A stretch of 64,000 bases of DNA from NCBI RefSeq assembly GCF_001419985.1, contig NZ_LJAL01000004.1, forward strand, positions 186,001 to 250,000. The letters run 5' to 3'. The stretch comes from Loktanella sp. 5RATIMAR09 (GTDB lineage Bacteria; Pseudomonadota; Alphaproteobacteria; Rhodobacterales; Rhodobacteraceae). This document shows positions 31,435-40,529 of this stretch, in pieces; positions within the stretch are counted from its first letter, which is position 1, and each line of letters starts with the position of its first letter. Made by a program: the position numbers and the translations under genes. Under the pieces are notes generated by a model. It worked only from the letters and a program-made list of their open reading frames with translations, was not told the origin of the DNA and did not search any database.

Positions 31435-31445
31435 AAGGTACACAT

Positions 31446-34277
31446 ATGTCACTTGATCAGCCCCAACTTGATACATCGCCCAAGGTTTCGGACGAGGTGC
31501 GCAAGACAACCTGCTACATGTGTGCCTGCCGCTGCGGGATTAACGTGCATATGAAGGAGGGCAAGGTCGCCTATATCGAAGGCAACAAGGACCATCCCGT
31601 GAACCAGGGCGTGCTTTGCGCCAAAGGCTCGGCTGGCATCATGCAGCACAACGCACCTTCGCGGCTAAGGGCACCGTTGAAGCGGGTGGGCGAGCGTGGA
31701 TCCGGCGAGTTCGAAGAAATCAGCTGGGAAGAGGCACTGACGCTGGCGACAGAGTGGTTGGCCCCTGTCCGCGAAAAGCACCCCGAGAAGTTGGCGTTTT
31801 TTACAGGCCGCGACCAGTCCCAATCCTTCACAAGTTTCTGGGCGCAGGGTTTCGGCACCCCCAACTACGCCGCCCACGGCGGGTTCTGCTCGGTCAACAT
31901 GGCGGCAGCGGGCATCTATACGATGGGCGGCGCGTTCTGGGAATTCGGCCAGCCCGATTGGGACCACACCAAGCTTTTCATGCTCTTTGGCGTAGCCGAG
32001 GATCACGACAGCAATCCCATCAAAATGGGCATCGGCAAGATCAAGGCGCGCGGTGCACGCATGATCGGCGTCAACCCGATCCGCACCGGCTATAACGCTG
32101 TTGCCGACGATTGGGTCGGCATCACCCCCGGCACCGACGGCCTGTTCATCCTCGCAATGGTCCACTGCCTGATGAAGGCGGGCAAGATCGATCTGGACTA
32201 TCTGGCACGGTTCACCAACGCCTCTGTTCTGGTCAACGAAGACCCAGACTCCGAACAGTTCGGCCTGTTCCTGCGCGATGAGGACGGGCAACCACAAGTC
32301 ATCGACCGGCGCACCGGCAATCTCGCGCCTTGGAACGGTCAGGGGGTCGAACCTGATCTTGCCGCCACCTATCGCGCCAAAGGCGTCACGCACCGGCCCG
32401 TTTTCCACCAGATGGCCGACCGGTATCTGTCTGACGACTACGCACCCGAGGCGGTCGCCGAGCGTTGCGGGATTTCCGCCCAGCGCATCCGCGCCCTTGC
32501 CGCCGACCTCGCGCGCGTTGCTTTTGATGAGGCGATCGAACTGGACCGCCCTTGGACCGACTTCCGCGGCAAAAAGCACGACAAGATGATCGGACGCCCC
32601 GTCAGCTTCCACGCCATGCGCGGAATTTCGGCCCATTCCAACGGCTTTCAAACCTGCCGCGCGCTGCACGTGCTGCAAATCCTGCTTGGCTCTGTCGAAG
32701 TGCCCGGCGGCATGCGCTTCAAACCACCCTACCCCAAGCCCGCAACAGCGCACCCCAAGCCACATGGCAAAGTCACACCGGGAGCGGCCCTTGACGGCCC
32801 GCACCTTGGGTACACGCACGGGCCAGAGGATTTGTTGCTTGATGCCGAAGGCAACCCGACCCGCATCGACAAAGCCTATTCATGGGAAAACCCGATGTCG
32901 GCGCACGGTCTGATGCATATGGTGATTTCCAACGCACATGCCGGCGTGCCCTACAAGATCGACACGCTGTTTATGTATATGGCGAACATGTCGTGGAACT
33001 CGTCCATGAACGTGGGCGGCGTGCACAAGATGCTGATCGACAAGGACGAAAACGGGGATTATGTGATCCCACGGATCATCTATTCCGACGCCTACTCCTC
33101 TGAAATGGTCGCCTACGCCGACCTGATCCTGCCCGACACAACCTATCTGGAACGGCACGACTGTATCTCACTGCTCGACCGCCCGATCTGCGAAGCGGAT
33201 GGGGTGGCCGATGCGATCCGCTGGCCTGTGGTGGAACCTGACCGCGATGTGCGCGGCTTCCAGTCAGTGCTGTGCGATCTGGGCGCACGGCTCGGCCTGC
33301 CGGGTTTTGTGAACGAAGACGGCAGCCAGAAATATGAAGACTATGCCGATTACATTACCAACCACGTGCGCCGCCCGGGTGTCGGGCCGCTCGCCGGATG
33401 GCGTGTTGGCGAAGACGGCAAACTGCAAGGCGGGCGTGGTCAGCCTAATGGCAGCCAGTTGCAGAACTACATCGACAACGGCGGCTTCTGGATTGAGCAC
33501 GTGCCCGAGAATGCCGCCTACTACAAACCCTTCAGCATGGAGTACCAGGATTGGGCGGTGAAAATGGGCTTCTATGATGTAGCCCAACCCTACATCTTCC
33601 AGTTGTACGTCGAACCCCTGCGCAAATTCCAGGCCGCCGCCGAAGGCATCGGGACACGGCAACCACCAGAGCATTTACGCGAACGCCTGAAACTGACGAT
33701 GGACCCGCTCCCGTTCTGGTACCCCCCGCTTGAAGACGGCCACGCCGATCCGGTCGAATACCCGATCCACGCGCTCACCCAACGGCCTATGGCGATGTAC
33801 CATTCATGGGGCACGCAAAACGCTTGGCTACGGCAAATCCACGGGCATAACCCGCTTTATGTGCCAACCAATATCTGGGAGGCCAACGGCTTTCAGGAGG
33901 GCGACTGGGCGCGCGTCTCCTCGGTGCATGGCGCGATCACAGTGCCTGTCGCCCATCAGGCGTCGCTCAACCCCAATACAGTCTGGACATGGAACGCGAT
34001 CGGCAAACGCAAAGGCGCATGGGCGCTGGATGAAAAGGCACCAGAAGCGACCAAAGGCTTCCTGCTGAACCACCTGATCCACGAATTGCTGCCACCCAAA
34101 GGCGACGGCCTGCGCTGGGCCAACTCCGACCCGATCACCGGACAGGCCGCATGGTTCGACCTGCGCGTAAAGATCGAGAAATCCGCAGTACCGAATGAGG
34201 CGCAACCGGTCATGCCAGCGATCAAATCACCGGTTGGTCAAGGACCGAAAGAACTGGACTGGAAGGTCGGCAAATGA
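31446..34277 (+). CDS. soeA: Sulfite dehydrogenase (SoeABC) molybdenum subunit
   Basis: A 943-residue molybdopterin oxidoreductase of the DMSO-reductase superfamily. An N-terminal [4Fe-4S] site has C23, C26, C30 and C58 (CYMCACRCGINV, then GVLCAKGSAG). The rest carries the bis-MGD binding domains and ends with a beta-barrel region after about residue 790. There is no twin-arginine signal, as expected for cytoplasm-facing SoeA. With SoeB and SoeC it oxidises sulfite to sulfate and passes electrons to quinone. Its position after two TauE genes in the Xsc operon supports the sulfite role over DMSO or polysulfide reduction. Confidence 0.9.
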   Translation: MSLDQPQLDTSPKVSDEVRKTTCYMCACRCGINVHMKEGKVAYIEGNKDHPVNQGVLCAKGSAGIMQHNAPSRLRAPLKRVGERGSGEFEEISWEEALTLATEWLAPVREKHPEKLAFFTGRDQSQSFTSFWAQGFGTPNYAAHGGFCSVNMAAAGIYTMGGAFWEFGQPDWDHTKLFMLFGVAEDHDSNPIKMGIGKIKARGARMIGVNPIRTGYNAVADDWVGITPGTDGLFILAMVHCLMKAGKIDLDYLARFTNASVLVNEDPDSEQFGLFLRDEDGQPQVIDRRTGNLAPWNGQGVEPDLAATYRAKGVTHRPVFHQMADRYLSDDYAPEAVAERCGISAQRIRALAADLARVAFDEAIELDRPWTDFRGKKHDKMIGRPVSFHAMRGISAHSNGFQTCRALHVLQILLGSVEVPGGMRFKPPYPKPATAHPKPHGKVTPGAALDGPHLGYTHGPEDLLLDAEGNPTRIDKAYSWENPMSAHGLMHMVISNAHAGVPYKIDTLFMYMANMSWNSSMNVGGVHKMLIDKDENGDYVIPRIIYSDAYSSEMVAYADLILPDTTYLERHDCISLLDRPICEADGVADAIRWPVVEPDRDVRGFQSVLCDLGARLGLPGFVNEDGSQKYEDYADYITNHVRRPGVGPLAGWRVGEDGKLQGGRGQPNGSQLQNYIDNGGFWIEHVPENAAYYKPFSMEYQDWAVKMGFYDVAQPYIFQLYVEPLRKFQAAAEGIGTRQPPEHLRERLKLTMDPLPFWYPPLEDGHADPVEYPIHALTQRPMAMYHSWGTQNAWLRQIHGHNPLYVPTNIWEANGFQEGDWARVSSVHGAITVPVAHQASLNPNTVWTWNAIGKRKGAWALDEKAPEATKGFLLNHLIHELLPPKGDGLRWANSDPITGQAAWFDLRVKIEKSAVPNEAQPVMPAIKSPVGQGPKELDWKVGK

Positions 34278-34453
34278 CCAACCGACAAGTGCTCTTGATT
34301 ATCGCGGTCTTCGTGGTGCTGACCTTGGGCAGTTTCATCTGGTATATTGCCACTTGGGACAGCCGCAAAGGCACCGACCAGACAACCCTTATCATCTTGC
34401 CTGAAATACTTCCGCCGGAGGCTCCGGCGCTTGCAACAGGGACAATGCTATGA
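34274..34453 (+). CDS. 59-residue single-span membrane protein in the soe operon
   Basis: A short gene that overlaps soeA by ATGA at its start (34274-34277) and soeB by ATGA at its end (34450-34453), so all three are translationally coupled. The protein begins MTNRQVLLIIAVFVVLTLGS, one membrane helix to about residue 27, followed by an external or cytoplasmic tail rich in Thr, Pro and Glu (ILPEILPPEAPALATG). I know no name for it. Its place and coupling suggest an assembly or stabilising subunit of the SoeABC complex, as small single-span proteins do in other respiratory complexes. Confidence 0.8.
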   Translation: MTNRQVLLIIAVFVVLTLGSFIWYIATWDSRKGTDQTTLIILPEILPPEAPALATGTML

Positions 34454-35211
34454 CCCAACTTCCCCCCCCATCTGCCAAGAAACTTGGTCTTGTCATTGAC
34501 CTGGACACCTGTGTGGGGTGTCACGCCTGTGTGGTCTCCTGCAAAGGCTGGAACACCGAAAACTATGGCGCGCCACTGTCGGATCAAAACGCCTATGGCG
34601 CAGATCCATCCGGTACCTTCCTGAACCGTGTCCACTCCTACGAAGTGCAACCGGCACAGGGCGAGGCCCAACTGATCCACTTCCCCAAATCCTGTCTGCA
34701 CTGCGAAGACGCGCCTTGCGTCACGGTCTGTCCGACAGGCGCCAGCTACAAGCGGTCTGAGGACGGTATCGTACTGGTCAACGAAAGCGACTGCATCGGC
34801 TGCGGGCTCTGTGCATGGGCCTGCCCTTACGGCGCGCGCGAATTGGACGCCAAGGAAGGTGTCATGAAGAAATGCACCCTCTGCGTGGACCGTATCTACA
34901 ACGAAAACCTGCCCGAAGAAGACCGCCAGCCAGCCTGCGTGCGGACCTGCCCCGCAGGCGCACGGCACTTCGGAGATCTGGGCGACGCCGAAAGCGACGT
35001 CTCAAAACTGGTAGCCGAACGCGGCGGTTTCGATCTGATGCCGGAACAAGGCACCAAGCCCGTCAACAAATACCTGCCACCACGCCCCAAGGACGTCATG
35101 CCGGAATTCGATGTGCTGGCCCCTTACCTTGAACCGATCGCCAGCGACGGCAAAGGCTTCGTCGGCTGGCTCGACAAAGCCCTCTCATCCCTGCCCGGAG
35201 GAGCGAAATAA
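34450..35211 (+). CDS. soeB: Sulfite dehydrogenase iron-sulfur subunit
   Basis: A 253-residue ferredoxin-like subunit with four Cys clusters: C21/C24/C27/C31 (CVGCHACVVSC), then CLHCEDAPCVTVCPTGA, CIGCGLCAWACPYGA and CTLC with CVRTCPAGA, giving four [4Fe-4S] centres. It relays electrons from SoeA to the membrane subunit SoeC. It overlaps both the small gene before it and soeC after it (TAATG). Confidence 0.92.
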   Translation: MTQLPPPSAKKLGLVIDLDTCVGCHACVVSCKGWNTENYGAPLSDQNAYGADPSGTFLNRVHSYEVQPAQGEAQLIHFPKSCLHCEDAPCVTVCPTGASYKRSEDGIVLVNESDCIGCGLCAWACPYGARELDAKEGVMKKCTLCVDRIYNENLPEEDRQPACVRTCPAGARHFGDLGDAESDVSKLVAERGGFDLMPEQGTKPVNKYLPPRPKDVMPEFDVLAPYLEPIASDGKGFVGWLDKALSSLPGGAK

Positions 35212-36083
35212 TGCATCCCGCAGCGTCTGTTATTATCTTCAACACGTTCTCAGGTCTGGGTTTTGGCCTCTTGTTCTGGCTGGGCCTTGGCGCACTGGTC
35301 CCAACCGGTATGGGGGCCTTCATCTGGTTCACTATCGCTTACCTCTTTGCCGTCGGCGGGCTTATCGCCTCGACCTTCCACCTTGGACACCCCGAGCGCG
35401 CGATCAAAGCTTTCAGCCAATGGAAAACAAGCTGGCTCAGCCGCGAAGGGATCTGCGCTGTTTTCGCGCTGGTCGTCATGGCGATTTACGGGGCCGGTCT
35501 GGTCTTTGCCGAAACACGCCTCGCGCTGGTCGGCATCATCGGCGGCATCGCATCACTCGGCGTGGTCTTCACCACTTCCATGATCTACGCGCAGATGAAA
35601 ACCGTGCCACGCTGGCGGCACTGGACAACACCCGCGATGTATCTGCTCTTGTCCATCGGCGGCGGCGCGCTGTTGTCGGGGCAAGTCTGGATAGCGACTG
35701 TCCTGTTGTCCCTCGGCGCTGCCCTGCAAATCTTTGCATGGCTCTCGGGAGACACGCGTTTCAAAGCGTCCGGCACAAATATGGAGACCGCGACCGGCCT
35801 TGGCCATATCGGCAAGGTCCGCGCGTTTGAGCCACCGCACACGGGCACCAATTACCTGATGCGCGAATTCATCCATCAGGTAGGGCGCAAACACAGCGAA
35901 AAATTGCGGATCATTACAATCGGGTTGGCCTTCGTCCTTCCCGTCATCTTGCTACTTCTGCCATTCAACCACGTCCTGGCCGCACTCGCGGTCATCAGCC
36001 ACATCGCCGGTGTGCTCACACTCCGCTGGCTGTTCTTCGCCCAAGCTGAACACGTCGTCGGCCTCTACTACGGCAAACGCTGA
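35211..36083 (+). CDS. soeC: Sulfite dehydrogenase membrane anchor (DmsC/SoeC-type)
   Basis: A 290-residue DmsC-like protein with eight predicted membrane helices. It starts with hydrophobic PAASVIIFNTFSGLGFGLLFWL and has TFHLGHPERAIKAFSQWKTSWLSREG, the LGxPxR..RAxxNxxTSWLSREx-type motif of DmsC anchors. It passes electrons to the quinone pool without haem. It ends the long transcript that begins at xsc, with a palindromic region just after the stop. Confidence 0.92.
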   Translation: MHPAASVIIFNTFSGLGFGLLFWLGLGALVPTGMGAFIWFTIAYLFAVGGLIASTFHLGHPERAIKAFSQWKTSWLSREGICAVFALVVMAIYGAGLVFAETRLALVGIIGGIASLGVVFTTSMIYAQMKTVPRWRHWTTPAMYLLLSIGGGALLSGQVWIATVLLSLGAALQIFAWLSGDTRFKASGTNMETATGLGHIGKVRAFEPPHTGTNYLMREFIHQVGRKHSEKLRIITIGLAFVLPVILLLLPFNHVLAALAVISHIAGVLTLRWLFFAQAEHVVGLYYGKR

Positions 36084-36117
36084 CCCGTTATTACTGGCCC
36101 GAAAATATCCTGGGGGA

Positions 36118-36145
36118 GGCCCAACGGGCCGGGGGCAAAGCCCCC
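36118..36145. terminator. Double hairpin between convergent soeC and transport ATPase
   Basis: GGCCC/GGGCC (36118-36122, 36126-36130) is followed directly by GGGGGC (36131-36136) and GCCCCC (36140-36145) with an AAA loop. It lies between the convergent genes; a U tract is missing. Confidence 0.5.
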
Positions 36146-36152
36146 TCTGCCC

Positions 36153-37214
36153 TCAGCTTCGGATACGCAGTTCGGTTTCTGCGTCGAAAAGAAAAATGCG
36201 GTGCGGATCAATCGAGATCCCGACGCGTGCCCCTTCAGCGGTCCGGTCATCGCCGCGCTCTTCCACGACAATGCGCTCGCCCGTTGCGGATGTCAGATAG
36301 GCGAATGAAACCCCACCAAGGCTCTCGGTCAATTCAACCGTATGCGTATCCCCCTCAGGATCAATGGAGATGTGCTCGGGACGCGCGCCAACGCTGACAG
36401 CCTTGCCTTCATAGGCCGTGCTCACCAAACCATCATAGCGGGCGGCCAAACCCGGTGCGTCAACACTGCCGTCCTTGACTATACCACTCACAAAATTCAT
36501 CGCAGGTGACCCGATAAAGCCCGCCACAAATTTGTTGTCCGGATCACGGTACAGATCCATCGGCGCACCCACTTGCTCGATCACACCCAAACGCAACACG
36601 ACGATCTTGTCAGCCAGCGTCATCGCCTCGACCTGATCGTGTGTTACGTAAATCATGGTGGCGCCGATCTCCTTGTGCAAACGCGCGATCTCGACGCGCA
36701 TCTCGACGCGCAGTTCCGCGTCAAGGTTCGACAAAGGCTCATCGAACAGGAATACCTCGGGTCCCCGCACAATCGCGCGGCCGATCGACACGCGCTGGCG
36801 CTGGCCACCCGAAAGGGCCGCAGGCTTGCGATCCAGGTAAGGTTCAAGCTTCAATATCCGCGTCGCTTCGGCCACTTTGGTTTCAATCTCGGCCTTGGGG
36901 TGGCCGTTCATTTTCAGGCCAAACCCCATATTATCCTTTACCGTCATATGCGGATAGAGCGCGTAGGTCTGGAACACCATTGCGACGCCCCGCTCAGAGG
37001 GGTCCATGCGCGTGACATCGCGGTCGCCAATATGCATCGCCCCTTCGGTGGTTTCCTCGAGCCCTGCAACCATCCGCAAAAGCGTCGACTTGCCACAACC
37101 CGACGGGCCAACAAAAACGCAAAATTCACCATCCGCGATGTCGAGGTCGATGCCGTGAATGACCTGTACATCGCCATAGCGCTTGATGACGTTCTGCAGC
37201 GTTACACCTGACAT
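36153..37214 (-). CDS. Sugar ABC transporter ATP-binding protein (MalK/UgpC type)
   Basis: A 353-residue ATPase: Walker A GPSGCGKST, signature LSGGQRQRVSIGRAIVRGP, Walker B VFLFDEPLSNLDAELR and H-switch YVTHDQVEAMTLADKIVVL. Residues after 235 form the TOBE/regulatory domain (GARPEHISID). It pairs with the divergent permeases at 39576-41377. Its gene starts four bases after the IclR stop. Sugar ATPases of this group are often shared by several transporters; here the galactoside system is the obvious partner. Confidence 0.93.
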   Translation of the reverse strand: MSGVTLQNVIKRYGDVQVIHGIDLDIADGEFCVFVGPSGCGKSTLLRMVAGLEETTEGAMHIGDRDVTRMDPSERGVAMVFQTYALYPHMTVKDNMGFGLKMNGHPKAEIETKVAEATRILKLEPYLDRKPAALSGGQRQRVSIGRAIVRGPEVFLFDEPLSNLDAELRVEMRVEIARLHKEIGATMIYVTHDQVEAMTLADKIVVLRLGVIEQVGAPMDLYRDPDNKFVAGFIGSPAMNFVSGIVKDGSVDAPGLAARYDGLVSTAYEGKAVSVGARPEHISIDPEGDTHTVELTESLGGVSFAYLTSATGERIVVEERGDDRTAEGARVGISIDPHRIFLFDAETELRIRS

Positions 37215-37217
37215 GGC

Positions 37218-38021
37218 TTAAATCCCCGTTGTTTCTTTTGTTTGATAGTCGGGAAAGCTCCAATTCTGGGCATCCCGTGTTATTTTGTCTGCTGTCTCGC
37301 GCAGGATCGGCACATAGGCCTCAAGCCCTGCTAGATTGGTCCGGCTGGTCGTGCTGGTGACCGAAAGCGCCCCAAGGACGCGGCCAGCCAAAGTCAGGAT
37401 CGGCATCGCCACGCAGATGATTCCAGGCTCATGCTCTTCGCGATCAAAGCCATAGCCGTTCTGACGGATGTCACTCAACTCGGCGCGCAGCGCATCCGCG
37501 CTATCAAGCGTGTGGTCCGTAAAGCCGTGAAAAGACTGTTGTTCGATCACGGTCTCGACAGCATCCTGATCAAGAAAGGCCAACATCACCTTGCCGACAC
37601 CTGTACAATAGGCTGGTCCGACCTTGCCCGCCTGACTGTACATCTGAACAGGGTTATTCGCGTTGCGCTTATCAATATAAAGCACTTGTGCATGATCCAA
37701 CTGCGCAAGGTGGACCGTCTCGCCCACGGCTTTGCTCAGGGCATCCAGATGCGGACGCGCCACAGGTGCAAGTGTCGATTGATCCCAAGCCGTATGGGCC
37801 AGACGCACGAGACGCAGGCCGGGCGTATAGGTCTGCCGCTCGGGGTCGTAGGCCAGCATCTGTTGATTGGTAAGGGTTTGGAGGAACCTGTACAGGGTCG
37901 GCTTGGGAAAGTCGGACTGCGCCAGAATCTCGCTGAAACGCACAGGCCGCCCGAAGGCCGCAACCTGATCAAGCACCTCAAGCGCCTTTCCAACTGTGCC
38001 GTCACCGGTCACTCGCCCCAT
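37218..38021 (-). CDS. IclR-family regulator of the galactoside cluster
   Basis: A 267-residue IclR protein: an N-terminal winged helix (VGKALEVLDQVAAFGRPVRFSEI and FPKPTLYRFLQTL) and a C-terminal effector domain (YCTGVGKVMLAF, HEPGIICVAMPI, LGALSVT). The ATG at 38021 is preceded by GGAGG four bases upstream, so it is preferred over the frame reaching 38048. It is divergent from the binding-protein gene; the palindrome at 38133-38149 is a likely operator. The effector is probably a galactose-derived sugar or acid, not determined. Confidence 0.9.
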   Translation of the reverse strand: MGRVTGDGTVGKALEVLDQVAAFGRPVRFSEILAQSDFPKPTLYRFLQTLTNQQMLAYDPERQTYTPGLRLVRLAHTAWDQSTLAPVARPHLDALSKAVGETVHLAQLDHAQVLYIDKRNANNPVQMYSQAGKVGPAYCTGVGKVMLAFLDQDAVETVIEQQSFHGFTDHTLDSADALRAELSDIRQNGYGFDREEHEPGIICVAMPILTLAGRVLGALSVTSTTSRTNLAGLEAYVPILRETADKITRDAQNWSFPDYQTKETTGI

Positions 38022-38132
38022 ATGTCCTCCCTTGGTCGATCCGGGCATTTCACACCGATCTCCTCATGGTGCTGCCCTCGACTGTTGACAAGGCTAGCCT
38101 GTTCGCGGTTTAGTATCAACATCCAAAACTAA

Positions 38133-38149
38133 GTTTCACATAATGAAAC
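38133..38149. promoter_or_regulatory. Candidate IclR operator GTTTCA-N5-TGAAAC
   Basis: GTTTCA (38133-38138) and TGAAAC (38144-38149) form a 6-bp palindrome with a 5-base spacer, a layout known for IclR-type operators. It stands 34 bp before the binding-protein ATG, between the regulator and the cluster it should control. Confidence 0.6.
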
Positions 38150-38183
38150 CAGTTTACACACGGAAGCATACTGGGAGGAAACC

Positions 38184-39446
38184 ATGCATTCCATTTTGAA
38201 AACGTCGCTCGCGGCGTTGGTCGCTGCTGGCATCACCGCGTCGTCTGCTGCTGCAGACGCGCACGGCCTGTCTGGCGAATTGAACATCATCTCTGATATG
38301 TCCAACCCTGCACCGCGCGCAGTGATGGAAGGCCTGGCTGCTGATTTTGACGCGCTGCACCCCAACCTTGAGGTCAATCTGACCATTGTTGACCGCGAAG
38401 CATGGAAGACACAGATCCGCAACGCGCTGGGTGCCAACCCGCCGGACGTTGTGAACTGGTATGCGGCCAACCGGATGCGCCCCTACGTCGACGCAGGCCT
38501 GTTTGCCGATATCTCTGATCTCTGGGCAGAACCTGAGTTCGAAGCGCTGGCATCAACCAAAGGTGCGATGACACTGGACGGTGCCCAATGGGGCGTGCCT
38601 TACACATACTATCAGTGGGGCGTTTATTACCGCAAAGACATCTTCGACCAGTACGGTCTGTCCGAGCCGACAAACTGGGAGGAAGAGCTGGCAAACTGCC
38701 AGACACTGCTCGACAACGGCGTCAAATGCTACACCATCGGCACCAAGTTCCTTTGGACCGCTGGCGGCTGGTTTGATTATATCAACTCGCGCACAAACGG
38801 CTATGATTTCCACATGGCGTTGGCCCGCGGCGAGGTCGAGTGGACAGACGACCGCGTGCGCCAGACGTTCGCCAACTGGCGTCAGCTGATCGACATGGGC
38901 GCCTTCATCGACGACCACCAGACCTATAGCTGGCAAGAAGCGCTGCCATTCATGGTGAATGGCGAAGCTGCGGCCTACCTGATGGGTAACTTTGCGGTTG
39001 CTGCGATGCGTGATGGTGGTCTGACTGATGACCAACTTGATTTCTACCAGTTCCCGATGATCAACCCTGACGTTGATTACGCCGAGGACGCGCCAACCGA
39101 TACGTTCCACATCGCATCGGGCGCACAGAACATGGACGCCGCGAAAGAGTTCTTGCGCTACGTCACCTCTGCAGAGGTGCAGACAGCGATCAATGGCGGC
39201 GACGCTTTGGGTCAGTTGCCTGTGAACGCGAACGCATCCATCGACGCGGACAAGTTCCTCGAGCAAGGCTTTGACATGCTGTCCAACAACGCAGGTGGCG
39301 GCATCATGCAGTTCTTTGACCGTGACTTTGATGCGGAAATGGCCTCTGTCGGCATGGAAGGCCTGCAGGAATTCATGGTGTTCCCGGATAACCTCGACGA
39401 CATCCTGATGCGCCTCGAAGAAACACGTCAGCGTATCTACAACTAA
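38184..39446 (+). CDS. ABC transporter sugar-binding protein (family 1)
   Basis: A 420-residue periplasmic binding protein. The signal peptide (LAALVAAGITASSAAADAHG, cleavage near ADA) precedes ELNIISDMSNPAPRAVMEGL. The blocks NPPDVVNWYAANRMRPYVDAG and PTNWEEELANCQTLLDNG are typical for binding proteins of MalE/UgpB type. In this cluster it should bind alpha- or beta-galactosides. The ATG at 38184 has GGGAGG upstream (TGGGAGGAAACC). Confidence 0.93.
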   Translation: MHSILKTSLAALVAAGITASSAAADAHGLSGELNIISDMSNPAPRAVMEGLAADFDALHPNLEVNLTIVDREAWKTQIRNALGANPPDVVNWYAANRMRPYVDAGLFADISDLWAEPEFEALASTKGAMTLDGAQWGVPYTYYQWGVYYRKDIFDQYGLSEPTNWEEELANCQTLLDNGVKCYTIGTKFLWTAGGWFDYINSRTNGYDFHMALARGEVEWTDDRVRQTFANWRQLIDMGAFIDDHQTYSWQEALPFMVNGEAAAYLMGNFAVAAMRDGGLTDDQLDFYQFPMINPDVDYAEDAPTDTFHIASGAQNMDAAKEFLRYVTSAEVQTAINGGDALGQLPVNANASIDADKFLEQGFDMLSNNAGGGIMQFFDRDFDAEMASVGMEGLQEFMVFPDNLDDILMRLEETRQRIYN

Positions 39447-39452
39447 CGGTAA

Positions 39453-39501
39453 GGTGGGTTTTACCCACCCTACGGCACCCACCCTTGCGTAGGGTGGGTG
39501 C
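39453..39501 (+). repeat. REP-like double palindrome between binding protein and permease genes
   Basis: GGTGGGT (39453-39459) pairs with ACCCACC (39463-39469); then GCACCCACCCT (39475-39485) pairs with AGGGTGGGTGC (39491-39501), an 11-bp stem. It belongs to the GGGTGGGT repeat family seen at 17336-17386 and 52081-52104. In this place it can stabilise the binding-protein mRNA and lower permease expression. Confidence 0.85.
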
Positions 39502-39575
39502 AACCCAAGCCAAACCAACCCATCTGCAAACCCACCTGTGGTTTTCACATGTGTTGACCCAGCAGGAGAAACGCC

Positions 39576-40529
39576 ATGTCGGTGTCACCCGCCGTTCCAA
39601 GCACCCGCGCAAGCCGGCCGCAACGCGGCTGGTATAAACGCAACGAGATTGCGATCACGCCGTGGCTGTTTCTGCTGCCCGCGATGATTTTTTTCGCGGT
39701 CTACGTGATCATTCCTATCGGCCAGTCGTTCTGGATTTCACTGCATGAATGGGACGGCTTGGGCGAGAAAACATGGGTCGGCACCGCCAACTACGAACGC
39801 CTGCTTGGGTGGGGCGACGCCAATGTCGACCGCAAGTTTTCCGTGTCGTTCTGGAACAACCTCAAATGGCTGGTCCTTTACCTTCTGGCGATCCCCGCGG
39901 GCCTGTTTATCGCGCTGTTCCTGAACCAGACCGTCACAGGCATCCGCTTTTACAAGTCGATGTTCTTTTTCCCCTTTGTCATCAGCCAGGTCGTTGTGGG
40001 TCTGGTGTTCAGCTGGTTCTATCTGCCGCGCGAAGGTCTGCTCAACGCGATCCTTGGCTTCTTTGGCGCAGGCCCCATCAACGTGCTAGGCGATCCGACA
40101 CTGGCAACATACGGTATAATCGCGGCTGGCCTGTGGCCGCAGACGGCATATTGCATGATCCTCTATCTCACGGGTCTGAACGCCGTTGATCCCGAACAGG
40201 TCGAGGCCGCGCGCCTTGATGGTGCGAAGGGTCCCAAGATGCTTTGGTATGTGATCCTGCCCCAGCTCAAGCCTGCGACCTTCATCGCCTTCGTTGTGAC
40301 GATCATTGGCGCGCTGCGGTCGTTCGACCTGATCAGTGTGATGACAAATGGTGGCCCCTTTGGTTCTACCCGTGTGCTGTCGTTCTACATGTTCGAGGAA
40401 TCGCTGTCGGAATTCGGGTTCCGTATGGGCTATGGTGCGGCCATTGCCGTGATCCTGTTCTTCATCATGCTCGGGTTCATCACCTATTTCCTTTACGCGA
40501 TGTACCAAGATGAAAAGGGAGCGCGCTGA
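39576..40529 (+). CDS. Sugar ABC transporter permease (MalF-like)
   Basis: A 317-residue permease with six or more membrane helices. The first is IAITPWLFLLPAMIFFAVYVIIP; the EAA loop is EQVEAARLDGAKGPKMLWYVILPQLKPA. The ribosome site GGAG lies before the ATG at 39576. Its stop overlaps the start of the second permease (GATG). It forms the channel with the next gene product and the ATPase at 36153-37214. Confidence 0.95.
   Translation: MSVSPAVPSTRASRPQRGWYKRNEIAITPWLFLLPAMIFFAVYVIIPIGQSFWISLHEWDGLGEKTWVGTANYERLLGWGDANVDRKFSVSFWNNLKWLVLYLLAIPAGLFIALFLNQTVTGIRFYKSMFFFPFVISQVVVGLVFSWFYLPREGLLNAILGFFGAGPINVLGDPTLATYGIIAAGLWPQTAYCMILYLTGLNAVDPEQVEAARLDGAKGPKMLWYVILPQLKPATFIAFVVTIIGALRSFDLISVMTNGGPFGSTRVLSFYMFEESLSEFGFRMGYGAAIAVILFFIMLGFITYFLYAMYQDEKGAR

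Noticed and set aside
30888..31445. Upstream extension of the soeA frame over the second TauE-type gene
   Set aside because: The extension is a shadow frame; the ATG at 31446 begins the conserved SoeA sequence.
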